DNA of 52,012 bases from Lachnospiraceae bacterium (GTDB lineage Bacteria; Bacillota; Clostridia; Lachnospirales; Lachnospiraceae): positions 1 through 52,012 of the forward strand of contig JAILOQ010000015.1 in the NCBI GenBank assembly GCA_024690725.1. Reading direction: 5' to 3'. This document shows, piece after piece, positions 24,929-33,819 of this stretch. Each line of letters opens with the position of its first letter. Position 1 is the first letter of the stretch. The notes beneath the pieces are model-generated. The model had not been told where the DNA came from. It made no database searches and saw nothing but the letters and a program-made list of their open reading frames with translations. Position numbers and translations under genes: made by a program.

Positions 24929-25162
24929 ATGGGGCTTACGGAACGAATTCTCAAAGAAACAAAAAAAGCGGAAGACCGAAAAAACAAGCCCGTCTTCTAT
25001 GAAGAGGACGAGGAATATTATATGTACATGCCCTATCAATCGCAAGGGTTTATCAATGAAAACAAGGGCGTCTTTGCAAACGACGACGATACATCGATCA
25101 ATACGGCAAAGAGCATTTTCGATAAAACGGCCGTCTTTAAAACGAAAAAGACGGAAGAATAA
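24929..25162 (+). CDS. Small acidic/charged protein preceding the AAA+ ATPases
   Basis: A 77-residue soluble protein of no family I recognise. The N-terminal 20 residues are a Lys/Glu helix. The middle is acidic and Tyr/Met-rich ('FYEEDEEYYMYMPYQSQGF'). The C-terminal part has 'SINTAKSIFDKTAVFKTKK', which may be an amphipathic helix. The ATG at 24929 follows AGAGAGG. It lies 15 bp before the AAA+ gene and is probably co-transcribed, so it may be a partner or substrate tag for the ATPases. Coding is supported by the ribosome binding site and operon position. Confidence 0.7.
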   Translation: MGLTERILKETKKAEDRKNKPVFYEEDEEYYMYMPYQSQGFINENKGVFANDDDTSINTAKSIFDKTAVFKTKKTEE

Positions 25163-25177
25163 TTGGAGGAATGAACA

Positions 25178-27595
25178 GTGGCAAATAGGACAGAGGAAAC
25201 GGCAGAGCGTAACCGGAATGCGATTCCTTTTGAAAGCTATGACGAATATATGAAGCATGTCTTCGACTGTGTAAACCGTTGTTTGCGCGAGTATTTGGAG
25301 AACATGAAGACAACGTTCTCAAACGGACAGGGCGGTTATAAGAATGTTCTTTATCCCGATCTTGAGATCGCATCCGATGCAGCCAGCAATCATGTGATGC
25401 GTTTTGACAGAGATCAGAATGGCGGAGAAGACTTTGGCGATATGGAGGATTTCTTCTCGGACGGAGGGGACGCTGCAAGCGGAGCGGACGATGATGACGA
25501 TGAGTCTCTCTTTGACGAAGAGCTTGCGGAACTGTTCGGAAGCTTCGGTGCGGACTCTTTCGAAGAAGATGAGGAAGCAGAGGATTTCGATGCAGACAGC
25601 ATGATGGGTTCTTCCACAGCCGATTCGGATAATGTGACCGATCGTATCGTTTCCATTCAGGAAAGAGCTGCGGCCAGTGCGGCGAAGGGCATTACGATGC
25701 CGTTTTACGATCTTTGTGTAAAGATGGGCTTCGATCCCTTTACGATCTTCTGTTTTGCCTGCGGTATCCTTTCTTCCACACAGACGGATTATGCGGGGAT
25801 TTTCCAGATCGTCAACGAAAACGGCGGACTTTCCACTCCGACCATCGAGTCGGCGGGCCGTCTTTACTACGGAAATACGTATTCCATCACGGGCGCATAC
25901 GGCGATATGTCCGTTTGTTTGGAGCAGCTTTTGCCGGTGCTGGATCTGAAGGTGATCCCTTCGATGCCGTTCTCGACTGCGATCTCGCCGGATAAGAGGA
26001 TCATCGATTTCCTCTTCGGTAAGAATCCGTATAAGCTGGATGAAAACTATGTGCGGTTCATGCGTATGCTGACCAAAGAAGGAGAGCAACTGGACGACAT
26101 TCTTTGCAATCAGAATGTGCTCGATGCCATGCTGATCGCGTACAAAGAAGGTAGCAGACTCTTCTCTTACTGCGGTGACGAGGGCAGCGGACGAAAGTTC
26201 TTTGTCCGGAAGTTCTGTCAGCAGATGGGACTCAGAGCCATCAGCGTGAACTGTAAGAAGTTGTTTGTATACGATTACTCCTATGTGGAGAAGGCCATCT
26301 GGGCCGTGACGAGAGAGTGTATCTTAAACGACGGCTGCTGCGTACTTGATGAGCTGCAGTACCGCGAAGAGGAAAAAGAAAAGTTCTTCGGATACATGGA
26401 TCTGTTCTTTACCAAGCTTACCGAGAAGGGCATTACGGTATTTGCAAATACCAAGGAGAGCATCAACTTTAAGGAGATCACGAAAGAGGAGATCACGCTG
26501 CTGAACTTGGCGCCGCCGGATATCGACGGACGTACGCAGTGCTGGGATTATTACGCAAAGGGCTATCAGTTCGGAGATGATGTGGATTTCTTCGAGATGT
26601 CCACGAAGTTTTTGTTCACGCCCGGTAAGATCAAGGATGCGGTGCATTATTCGCATTCCCTTGCGGTCATGCAGCAGACGGAGGTTGTGGACCGTGCGAC
26701 GCTCTTTAAGAGCTGTAATGCGCAGATGTCTTCGGAGCTTTCCCAGAAGGCGACACGTGTCGAGGCGAAGTTCGGTTTCGACGATATCGTTATGAATGCC
26801 GATCAGCGCGAACAGATCGGACACGCGATCGAGCAGATGAACAATAAAAAGCAGGTCTACGAGACCTGGAACTATATGAAGAAATATCCTTACGGTCGCG
26901 GACTTACCGTTCTTTTGTACGGTGCTCCCGGTACCGGTAAATCCATGATGGCGCAGGTTTTGGCACATGAGCTGAACCTCGAGCTGTACCGCGTGGATAT
27001 TTCCAAGGTTGTGGACAAATACGTCGGTGAGACAGAGAAATCCCTTTCGATGATCTTCCGCGAGGCAAAGAAATGTAACGTCGTTTTGTTCTTCGACGAA
27101 TGCGATACCATCTTTGCAAAGCGTGCCGATGACGGCGGTTCCAACCAGGCCAGCGCGAACAACAAGACGGCCCTGTTGCTTCAGGAAATGGAGGCATATG
27201 ACGGCGTTTGCGTACTGGCGACGAACTACAAGCACAATATCGACCCGGCATTCTTCCGAAGAATGAAATACATCGTCGAATTCCAGTTTCCGAACGTGGA
27301 TACCAGAGAGATGCTTTGGACCACGACGGTGCCGAAGACAACGCCTTTGGCCGAGGATGTGGACTTCCGTTTTATCGCGGAGAAGTTCGAGTTTGCCGGT
27401 GGTAATATCAAGAACTGTGTGTTGAATGCGGCGTTCCTTGCGGCAGAGGATCCGACGTCGGAGGGCATGGTGCACATGCGGCATTACCTTCTGGCCATTA
27501 AGTACGAGTTCGTTAAGGTAGGTAAGGTATTTACCCGTGCCGATTTCGAGCCGTTTGCGGATGAGATCTTCGGGCCCGAACCCACGCGCTACTAA
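25178..27595 (+). CDS. CIS-associated AAA+ ATPase 1 (Pvc15-like), double module
   Basis: An 805-residue protein. The N-terminal 100 residues are followed by a very acidic Asp/Glu/Ser-rich linker (about 85-150). A first AAA-like module has a degenerate Walker A (GDEGSGRK near residue 333) and a Walker B-like 'GCCVLDEL'. The second module is intact: Walker A GAPGTGKS near 582, pore-loop region 'KYVGETEKSL', Walker B 'VVLFFDECD' near 634, sensor-1 'VLATNYKHN' and arginine-finger 'RRMKYIVEFQFP'. The C-terminal lid is helical. CIS loci nearly always encode such an ATPase (Pvc15/Afp15), proposed to assemble particles or load cargo. The start is GTG 25178 with TTGGAGGA; the ATG 7 bp upstream is out of frame. 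Confidence 0.9.
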   Translation: MANRTEETAERNRNAIPFESYDEYMKHVFDCVNRCLREYLENMKTTFSNGQGGYKNVLYPDLEIASDAASNHVMRFDRDQNGGEDFGDMEDFFSDGGDAASGADDDDDESLFDEELAELFGSFGADSFEEDEEAEDFDADSMMGSSTADSDNVTDRIVSIQERAAASAAKGITMPFYDLCVKMGFDPFTIFCFACGILSSTQTDYAGIFQIVNENGGLSTPTIESAGRLYYGNTYSITGAYGDMSVCLEQLLPVLDLKVIPSMPFSTAISPDKRIIDFLFGKNPYKLDENYVRFMRMLTKEGEQLDDILCNQNVLDAMLIAYKEGSRLFSYCGDEGSGRKFFVRKFCQQMGLRAISVNCKKLFVYDYSYVEKAIWAVTRECILNDGCCVLDELQYREEEKEKFFGYMDLFFTKLTEKGITVFANTKESINFKEITKEEITLLNLAPPDIDGRTQCWDYYAKGYQFGDDVDFFEMSTKFLFTPGKIKDAVHYSHSLAVMQQTEVVDRATLFKSCNAQMSSELSQKATRVEAKFGFDDIVMNADQREQIGHAIEQMNNKKQVYETWNYMKKYPYGRGLTVLLYGAPGTGKSMMAQVLAHELNLELYRVDISKVVDKYVGETEKSLSMIFREAKKCNVVLFFDECDTIFAKRADDGGSNQASANNKTALLLQEMEAYDGVCVLATNYKHNIDPAFFRRMKYIVEFQFPNVDTREMLWTTTVPKTTPLAEDVDFRFIAEKFEFAGGNIKNCVLNAAFLAAEDPTSEGMVHMRHYLLAIKYEFVKVGKVFTRADFEPFADEIFGPEPTRY

Positions 27596-27703
27596 GTGGG
27601 GGATGGAAGCCATATCGGCAGGAACCGATAGCGGCAGGAAACGGTGTGATATGCCATGAATAGCCACACAGGCAAAAAAATCCAATGACTCGGGAGGCTG
27701 GAT

Positions 27704-29869
27704 GTGAAGGAACTGATCAAGGAGTATTTTGGCAAGCCGGACAAGAGTCCATTTACCGATATGAAACAAGAGCGCGAAGCATATCTGAAGTTTTTGGATA
27801 TGCTTTGCTTGCTGTCTGTGAATCAAAACGAAAAGGAACCTGAGCGATCGAGCGACAGAGTCGGAGCGCTTTTATCCGATGAGGTTTTGGTGCAGGCATT
27901 TGAACCGGGCACGCCACCGGTCTTTGACGACGCGCCGCTGTTGCGCGAACTGTTTGTGTCACTGACGAAGAGGGGGATGCAGCCCATCAACACGCTTTTT
28001 ACATCCGGCAATCTCAGTATGATCGAGATGCTGGCTTTTCTCATGGCGCTCGCGAGTGCCGTCAGTCGTAAATATGACAGGATCTTTGCGATCCTTTCCG
28101 GAGAATCGTCCTCGGCGGCGGGTCCTACGGCAGGACTTTGTCACGATCTGGGACGGTTCTTTTTGACGGAAGAGGAAAACGATATTTCCATTCTTTATTC
28201 TTCCGACAGCTTTTTGAATTCCGTTCTTTTCTCAGATCATATGCCGGAGGCGGCGAAGACGAATCCGCTAAGACCGCTGATCTTAAAGCCCGTGCCGCTT
28301 TCCGTTTACATGGGCGAAGAGGGGAATCTGGGAGATCTGAGTCTTTGCGGGGGATATGCGGAGCTGCCGTACAGCAATTATCTTTGCTACCCGGAGCTTC
28401 TTCGGGAGATCGATGATGTGTATTCCGCCGCGGGTGAACTGGAGGAATCGACGGTGATCGAGCTTTGCGGCGCATGCGGAAGCGGCAGGGAATTTCTGCT
28501 GAGAAACCTCGCCATGCTGCATTTAACGTCCCTGTTTTGTTTGGATGTAAGGAAGTTGTTCGTCCTGGACAAAGAACGGCAGGATGCGGTCCTTTCGGAT
28601 CTCATCGCCAAGAACTTATTGGAAGAAGACATGCTCTACCTGTACGGCGTTTCGGACGAGGGAGAGAGCGGACGGCAGCTTTTGGGTCTTTTGGCTAAGC
28701 TTCAGACCTATGTGAAGGTCTTCTTTTTGGGAAGCGAGCGGGAGATCGCGGAGGATGTGACGGAAAGCATGCAGGGCACCGTTTACCGTATCCGTGTGCC
28801 GGAAGCGGATATCCTGATGCAGCAAAGGCTTTGGGAAGAAGCACTTATTCAGTACAATGCGAAGTTTGATGAAGATGTTTCTTTGTCCGAACTGACGAGT
28901 AAGTATCTGATGAATCCGGGAAGGATCTACGAGGCGGTGAAGAATGCGATCTTCGTCTCCGACATTGTGGGAGATATCCCGTATTTTCTCATACGGAAAA
29001 AAGATATCGAGGAACAGATCCGCAGGATCTGCGCCGTGCAGTTTAAGGAAAATGCGAAGCGTTTGTCAAGTCCCTTTACCTGGTCCGACATGGTATTGGA
29101 GCCGGAGAGTGAGGCGCTCTTAAAACAGGTTTGCGACAGGGTGCGCTTTAAGAGCGTGGTAAACGAAGACTACGGCTTTGGGAAGAAGCTGCCCTACGGG
29201 CGCGGGATTGCCGTGGTGCTTTACGGACCGCCCGGAACCGGTAAGACGATGGCGGCCCAGGTTTTGGCGAATGAACTGGGACTGGATATCTACAGGATCG
29301 ATCTGTCGCAGATCTCGAGTAAATACATCGGCGAGACGGAAAAGAATCTGGGTTCCGTTTTCGATGCGGCAAGAAATTCCAATGCGATCCTCTTCTTTGA
29401 CGAGGCGGATGCGCTTTTCAGCAAGCGAACGGAAGTGACGAGTTCGAACGATAAGCATGCGAATGCGGAGACGTCGTATCTTCTGCAGAAGATCGAGGAA
29501 TACCCGGGCATGAGCATCCTCGCCACCAACAATATGCAAAACTTCGATGCGGCCTTTAAGCGCCGTATGACCTATCTGGTCTCCGTCGGCATTCCGGATG
29601 AAGAGACCAGGGCGATGCTTTGGGAAAAGGCATTTCCCGCACAGGCTCCTTTGGGGAAGGATGTCAACTTCAAGACCCTTGCAAAGGCAGTGGAGATGTC
29701 GGGAAGCAACATCAAATCCGCGGCTGTGGCAGCAGCATATCTGGCGGCCGCAGACAAGGGTGTGATCACCATGAATCACATTGCGGATGCGGTGGATCAG
29801 GAATGTAAAAAGAACGGAAAGATGAATGCGAAGAACGATATCTTACAGGCGATGACCGGAGGGTTTTAG
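27704..29869 (+). CDS. CIS-associated AAA+ ATPase 2 (Pvc15-like), double module
   Basis: A 721-residue paralogue of the preceding ATPase without its acidic linker. The first module has a broken Walker A (GACGSGRE near residue 255; Lys replaced by Arg and Ser/Thr by Glu). The second is intact: GPPGTGKT near 508, 'SSKYIGETEKNL', Walker B 'AILFFDEADALFSKR', sensor-1 'ILATNNMQNFD' and 'FKRRMTYLVSV'. The start is GTG 27704 with GGGAGG at 27692-27697. The 108-bp gap before it contains the small inverted repeat TATCGG/CCGATA (27613-27630) and a Cys-free spacer with no ORF. The two ATPases may form a mixed ring or act on different cargo. Confidence 0.9.
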   Translation: MKELIKEYFGKPDKSPFTDMKQEREAYLKFLDMLCLLSVNQNEKEPERSSDRVGALLSDEVLVQAFEPGTPPVFDDAPLLRELFVSLTKRGMQPINTLFTSGNLSMIEMLAFLMALASAVSRKYDRIFAILSGESSSAAGPTAGLCHDLGRFFLTEEENDISILYSSDSFLNSVLFSDHMPEAAKTNPLRPLILKPVPLSVYMGEEGNLGDLSLCGGYAELPYSNYLCYPELLREIDDVYSAAGELEESTVIELCGACGSGREFLLRNLAMLHLTSLFCLDVRKLFVLDKERQDAVLSDLIAKNLLEEDMLYLYGVSDEGESGRQLLGLLAKLQTYVKVFFLGSEREIAEDVTESMQGTVYRIRVPEADILMQQRLWEEALIQYNAKFDEDVSLSELTSKYLMNPGRIYEAVKNAIFVSDIVGDIPYFLIRKKDIEEQIRRICAVQFKENAKRLSSPFTWSDMVLEPESEALLKQVCDRVRFKSVVNEDYGFGKKLPYGRGIAVVLYGPPGTGKTMAAQVLANELGLDIYRIDLSQISSKYIGETEKNLGSVFDAARNSNAILFFDEADALFSKRTEVTSSNDKHANAETSYLLQKIEEYPGMSILATNNMQNFDAAFKRRMTYLVSVGIPDEETRAMLWEKAFPAQAPLGKDVNFKTLAKAVEMSGSNIKSAAVAAAYLAAADKGVITMNHIADAVDQECKKNGKMNAKNDILQAMTGGF

Positions 29870-29871
29870 GC

Positions 29872-30729
29872 ATGAGAATATACATCGTCAGAGAAGAAGA
29901 TCGGGCTGTCTATGACGAGGCGCTGCCGGAGGATATCGCGCGCTATGAGCCGTTTCTGATCGGAGCCGTGGATGAAGAAGCGGGACAGATCGTCGGGATC
30001 CTTGCGGCGGTCGATCAGGACAATGAATGGGAGATACGGTTTTTGTGGGTCGAGGAGAGCTACCGTTTACAGGGGATCGGCACTGCGATGACGGAGCTTT
30101 TGTTGCAGTGTTCCATGGCCTGCATCGCGGATTGTGTGAGTGCTTCTTATATCCGTATGGAGGATGGCTCTGCCGGGGCGGAACCGGACATGTTCTTTGA
30201 CCGGGTGGGATTTTTCGTCGTGAATGAGGATACGGTCGTGCGAGCGCCTTTGTCCGCATTCGATAACGGAAAACTGAAAAAGGTGACATTTGAAAAGAGG
30301 GCGGGGATATATCCGCTTTCGAAGATCACAAAAAACCAGTGGCGCGACCTGCGCGAACTGATCATAAAGAGGGCGGAAGAAACGGAAGAAGAGAGTGCAT
30401 CCGTCTTTCTCGATCCGATGGCGAAACGTGCATATCTTCCGGATGAAAGCATGATCTATATGGACGAAGATGAGCGTGTACGTGGGTGCGTTTTGCTGCG
30501 TCCGAGAGAAGACGGCGTGGTGGTAAATTACCTGTATCTGGATGTGGGGCAGAGTGCGAAGGCGCTCATGGGCATGCTCTATGAAGCGTTTTCGGCGGCA
30601 AAGAAGCGCTTCGGCGCCGAGGCTTATTGCTATGCGGATCTTGCGGCGGTCGCATCGGAGAAGCTGTTTATGAAGCTTTCCGATGGGAAGGCGGAGCGGT
30701 ATTTAACGTATGTGGAGCGCGTGCGTTAG
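29872..30729 (+). CDS. GNAT-family protein with a C-terminal second domain
   Basis: A 285-residue protein starting 2 bp after the AAA+ stop. Residues 1-115 form a GNAT fold: 'WEIRFLWVEESYRLQGIGTAMTELLLQ' contains the acetyl-CoA-binding R-x-x-G-x-G motif (RLQGIG). The C-terminal half ('RVRGCVLLRPREDGVVVNYLYLDVG...LMGMLYEAF') looks like a second, degenerate GNAT domain without that motif. It may acetylate a protein or small molecule. Tight linkage to the ATPase gene suggests modification of a CIS component or cargo, which is inference. Substrate unknown. Confidence 0.8.
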   Translation: MRIYIVREEDRAVYDEALPEDIARYEPFLIGAVDEEAGQIVGILAAVDQDNEWEIRFLWVEESYRLQGIGTAMTELLLQCSMACIADCVSASYIRMEDGSAGAEPDMFFDRVGFFVVNEDTVVRAPLSAFDNGKLKKVTFEKRAGIYPLSKITKNQWRDLRELIIKRAEETEEESASVFLDPMAKRAYLPDESMIYMDEDERVRGCVLLRPREDGVVVNYLYLDVGQSAKALMGMLYEAFSAAKKRFGAEAYCYADLAAVASEKLFMKLSDGKAERYLTYVERVR

Positions 30730-30733
30730 CGCA

Positions 30734-30765
30734 TTGCACTTTTGTTGCAGGCACTGTTGTAAAAT
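30734..30765 (+). promoter_or_regulatory. Promoter with the same element as the CIS operon promoter
   Basis: TTGCAC (30734-30739), 20 nt, then TAAAAT (30760-30765). The first 18 bases differ from those at 2235-2252 at only two positions and the -10 distance is identical. The flanks of the element are unrelated, so it is not a duplicated gene end. It probably makes the 949-residue protein gene follow the structural operon. Confidence 0.55.
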
Positions 30766-30811
30766 AAAACATGGGGAAAAAGCAAAAAACGGGTGATGAG
30801 GAGATACGAGC

Positions 30812-33661
30812 ATGGAAGGCATGAAGGATCAACAGTCAGAAGAGGTTAAGAAGAAGGAACAAGAGAAGGCGTTAGAGGAAAACGGCGGTCAGATGCTGGA
30901 CGGGGAAAAGAACGTGCAACTTTTTCCGGATGCACCGGCGCAGCTTGGCGAGGAAGAAAAGCAGGTACGCGCCAAAAAGTCTGAGCGTGGGCAGAAACTG
31001 GTCCGTTCCATCGGCAGCCGGATCGAGAAAAAAGACTATATTGGGACGCATATGACGATCGTTTCGAATTCGCAGATCCGTTCGGCTTACGGGAAGGAAT
31101 TTAAAGAAAAATCCCTGATCAAGTCGCGCGAGAGCAAGATGCAGAACAAGAAGTCCCGTTTGTATAAAAAGGCAAAGGCACAAGAGGCGATCAAAGCCTA
31201 TGAAGAACAGGAACTGACGGCGAGAAACGAACGTGCCGTACTTCGCAGGAACCTGTTAAAAGAACATCCTGCGCAAAGAGAAAAGCTTACGACGGCGCAG
31301 GTGACGGATCTTTCGGAGCTTGCCTATATCCTGCATCAGCGGGAGGCTGAGGAAGCGAAAGCAAAAAACAAAAATGCAATGGAACCGGAAAACGAGATCA
31401 AGGTGACGAGTGCCGGCGCACATTTTGCGGACCTTGTGAAGAAGTATTCCGGAGTGGATGCCGAGGGGAACGAAGTCAGCGCGGAGGAAAAGGAAGAAGG
31501 AAGAATGCAGGTCATGGTATCCGTGGCCAAGATGTTAATGTCTTCCGATGTCGGAAACCTGAATCTGTTCGATGACGGAGAACTCAGTGCAAATACGAGC
31601 AGGCTGGAAGAGAATAAAAAGCTGCTTGCGACATTTCGCAGGATGACGGAAGAAAATCCGCAGTTCATGGAGTACCTTACGGCGCATGAACAGGACCTGT
31701 CCGAGAAGCATGCAAACGATAAGAAAAACCGTGTGAAGTCGCCGACACAAAAGGTCTTCACCGTGGAAAACATAAAGATGCAGCTGGATCGACTGACACT
31801 TGTCGACGATCTTTACCGTGTGCGCAAACTGATCGTAAAGAATCCGTATTACATGTCGCATTACAACGAAGAGCTTTCCATGAATGCGGAGGAAACCGAT
31901 TCTTACGAAAAGCGCTATCTTGCCAAATTGCTGCGGACGAGCTTTTATCTGGGCAAGAACCTGCAAAGCGTACTCGGCCGCGAGCAGCGGATGGCGGTGC
32001 GGGATACGGCAAATCCGCTTCCGGCAACCGACCTTGCGAAAGCCGTGGATGCACGGGCGCGCGCTATTTCCAGATCCCCCGAGGACTGGATGGTCGATCC
32101 GGTGCCGGCTGTTACGGACGAACAGACAAAAGAGCAAAAAAAGAAGCGGATCGAAGCGTGGAAGAAGACATATCGTGCGGAAACGGAAGCGTTGCTTACG
32201 GAGCTTGAGCATGAGGAAGGCTGTATCCCGGATGCGTCCATGGAGATCGATCTGAAGAATGTCGGAAAGTTAAAGCCGACGGCCATTGGGCTTTCCAATA
32301 TGAACTATTCGACCCAGGGCGGATTGATACAAATGATAAACAATAGCCGTTCTTTGAAGGAGAAAAAGCGCAAAGAACTGGTGGAGCGTGAACTGGACAA
32401 ATTCCAAAGCGAGGAGTTTAAAGAGACCGGTATGATATTTCATATCGGTGTGAAGAGCAAACGCCTTAAGGATTTTACCGGCGGCAATTCAATCTCACGC
32501 GAGGTAGACAGTTTCGGCGGTATGTTCGGTGAGACGATGACCGTGGAAGAGATCGTTGAAATGACGGAAAACATTGCGTACAGCCATAAGAAGGGGCTTA
32601 CCGATGCACAAAAGAACATGGCCGAGGATATGTTTATCGCCGGCTACACGAAATATGTCAATCGCATGCATCAGGGCCTTCGGATGTTACATAGCATCTT
32701 CGGAGACAAATTCGACAAACTCAGTATCGCGGATGTTTCGAGAGTGATCGGATCTAATATGCGCATACAGGAACTCATCGTTCAGTTTACGTCTTCCTCG
32801 ACCAACATCATGACACAACTGCCCTATGAATTTTTGAAAAAATATGCAAAAGAGCCCGTGGGACACTTAAAGGATTTCGAGATGCTCGCGTTAGCGACGA
32901 CCGGATATGCGATCCCGGGGTGCGCGCTGAGTACCGTTGCGATGCAGACCTTAAAGATGGATGAAGACGGCGTGATCGCTCAAAATATCGCAAAACGCAA
33001 GGACAAGATCACCGCATTGGAGCAAAAGATCGCTGCGATGAAAGCGGATGGTGCGACGGAAGAAAAACTGCATCCCTTTGTGCAAAAACTCAATCGTTTA
33101 AAGGCGGCCGAGGCAAACAAGGCGGAGGAGGATACGATCTCTTCCACGGATGTGGTCGAATACATGGAGGAAAATTACACAAAGATCGAGGATTACAACT
33201 TCGCAGTGCAGGATACGAATATGCAGTATGCCGCGCCTGTGGGTGAGAACAAGTTTTATGAAGAGGTTTACCAAAACTCTTCTTACTACGAAGGCGGAAA
33301 GACCAAAGAAGAAGAGCTTGCGGCATATGAATCCGCCGCAGAGAAATCGGGGCAGCAATGGGAAAAAGAATCTGTAAAACGCGGGTATGAGTCCACCGTT
33401 CGTACGATGCTCCATCTTGTGGGAACGAGGTATCAGACGGCGAAGAATTTCGATCTTCCGGCGGATACAGCGGAAGAGCTTTTGATCGGAGCGGTCCGCA
33501 TGATGCAGAGAATGGGGTATGACACGGCCAAAATGAAGCAGATCGTGGAAGACAGCGATGCGCTTAAGACGTCGTCGCAACGAACGGATAAAGAACGAGC
33601 GGATGTGTTCAATGCAATGCTCAATAAGCACGGATTGGAGCCTTTATTTGTTGCAAAATAA
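30812..33661 (+). CDS. Large soluble protein of unknown function, candidate CIS cargo or adaptor
   Basis: A 949-residue hydrophilic protein with no signal peptide or membrane segment. The N-terminal 180 residues are very Lys/Glu-rich and probably disordered or coiled coil. The middle (about 190-480) is helical. A denser, better folded part (about 485-690) contains 'LSNMNYSTQGGLIQMINNS' and 'MIFHIGVKSKRLKDFTGGNS', and a Gly/Ala-containing segment lies near 695. The C-terminus is helical ('YESTVRTMLHLVGTRYQTAKNF', ending 'NKHGLEPLFVAK'). No catalytic motif is recognised. It follows the AAA+ operon but has its own promoter, shared in type with the structural operon. Cargo, cargo adaptor and scaffold are all possible. 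The ATG at 30812 has GAGGAG about 10 nt upstream. Confidence 0.8.
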   Translation: MEGMKDQQSEEVKKKEQEKALEENGGQMLDGEKNVQLFPDAPAQLGEEEKQVRAKKSERGQKLVRSIGSRIEKKDYIGTHMTIVSNSQIRSAYGKEFKEKSLIKSRESKMQNKKSRLYKKAKAQEAIKAYEEQELTARNERAVLRRNLLKEHPAQREKLTTAQVTDLSELAYILHQREAEEAKAKNKNAMEPENEIKVTSAGAHFADLVKKYSGVDAEGNEVSAEEKEEGRMQVMVSVAKMLMSSDVGNLNLFDDGELSANTSRLEENKKLLATFRRMTEENPQFMEYLTAHEQDLSEKHANDKKNRVKSPTQKVFTVENIKMQLDRLTLVDDLYRVRKLIVKNPYYMSHYNEELSMNAEETDSYEKRYLAKLLRTSFYLGKNLQSVLGREQRMAVRDTANPLPATDLAKAVDARARAISRSPEDWMVDPVPAVTDEQTKEQKKKRIEAWKKTYRAETEALLTELEHEEGCIPDASMEIDLKNVGKLKPTAIGLSNMNYSTQGGLIQMINNSRSLKEKKRKELVERELDKFQSEEFKETGMIFHIGVKSKRLKDFTGGNSISREVDSFGGMFGETMTVEEIVEMTENIAYSHKKGLTDAQKNMAEDMFIAGYTKYVNRMHQGLRMLHSIFGDKFDKLSIADVSRVIGSNMRIQELIVQFTSSSTNIMTQLPYEFLKKYAKEPVGHLKDFEMLALATTGYAIPGCALSTVAMQTLKMDEDGVIAQNIAKRKDKITALEQKIAAMKADGATEEKLHPFVQKLNRLKAAEANKAEEDTISSTDVVEYMEENYTKIEDYNFAVQDTNMQYAAPVGENKFYEEVYQNSSYYEGGKTKEEELAAYESAAEKSGQQWEKESVKRGYESTVRTMLHLVGTRYQTAKNFDLPADTAEELLIGAVRMMQRMGYDTAKMKQIVEDSDALKTSSQRTDKERADVFNAMLNKHGLEPLFVAK

Positions 33662-33805
33662 TCAAAGGCAGGCATAAGAGAGGGCGTTTACGGCATATGG
33701 AAGGTATGGAAAACAAAGAAATACCGGACACGGTCTTATATCCAAAAACACAAAGATACGATCAATGAGATCTTAAAAAGCAGAGGTTTTACCGAGTTAC
33801 TGTAA
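33662..33805 (+). pseudogene. Open remnant in the same frame after the 949-residue gene
   Basis: Directly after TAA 33659-33661 the same frame stays open for 47 codons to TAA 33803-33805, with no start codon and no ribosome binding site of its own. Its end ('KDTINEILKSRGFTELL') resembles the end of the preceding protein ('ADVFNAMLNKHGLEPLF'). The simplest reading is the leftover 3' end of a deleted paralogue. Stop-codon read-through or a short coincidence cannot be excluded. A 23-codon ATG frame (33697-33768) also overlaps it but has no ribosome binding site. The second TAA runs into TAAGGAGGG, the site for the next gene. Confidence 0.4.
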
Positions 33806-33819
33806 GGAGGGCGGAAACT

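Noticed and set aside
27613-27630. TATCGG/CCGATA hairpin between the first two AAA+ genes as a terminator
   Set aside because: The stem is short and no T tract follows.
26324-27826. 500-codon open frame on the minus strand
   Set aside because: Fully antisense to a convincing AAA+ gene, no ribosome binding site and no recognisable domain; a by-product of codon bias.
33659-33805. Stop-codon read-through of the 949-residue gene
   Set aside because: No known read-through context is visible, and the similarity of the two endings is better explained by a deleted paralogue.
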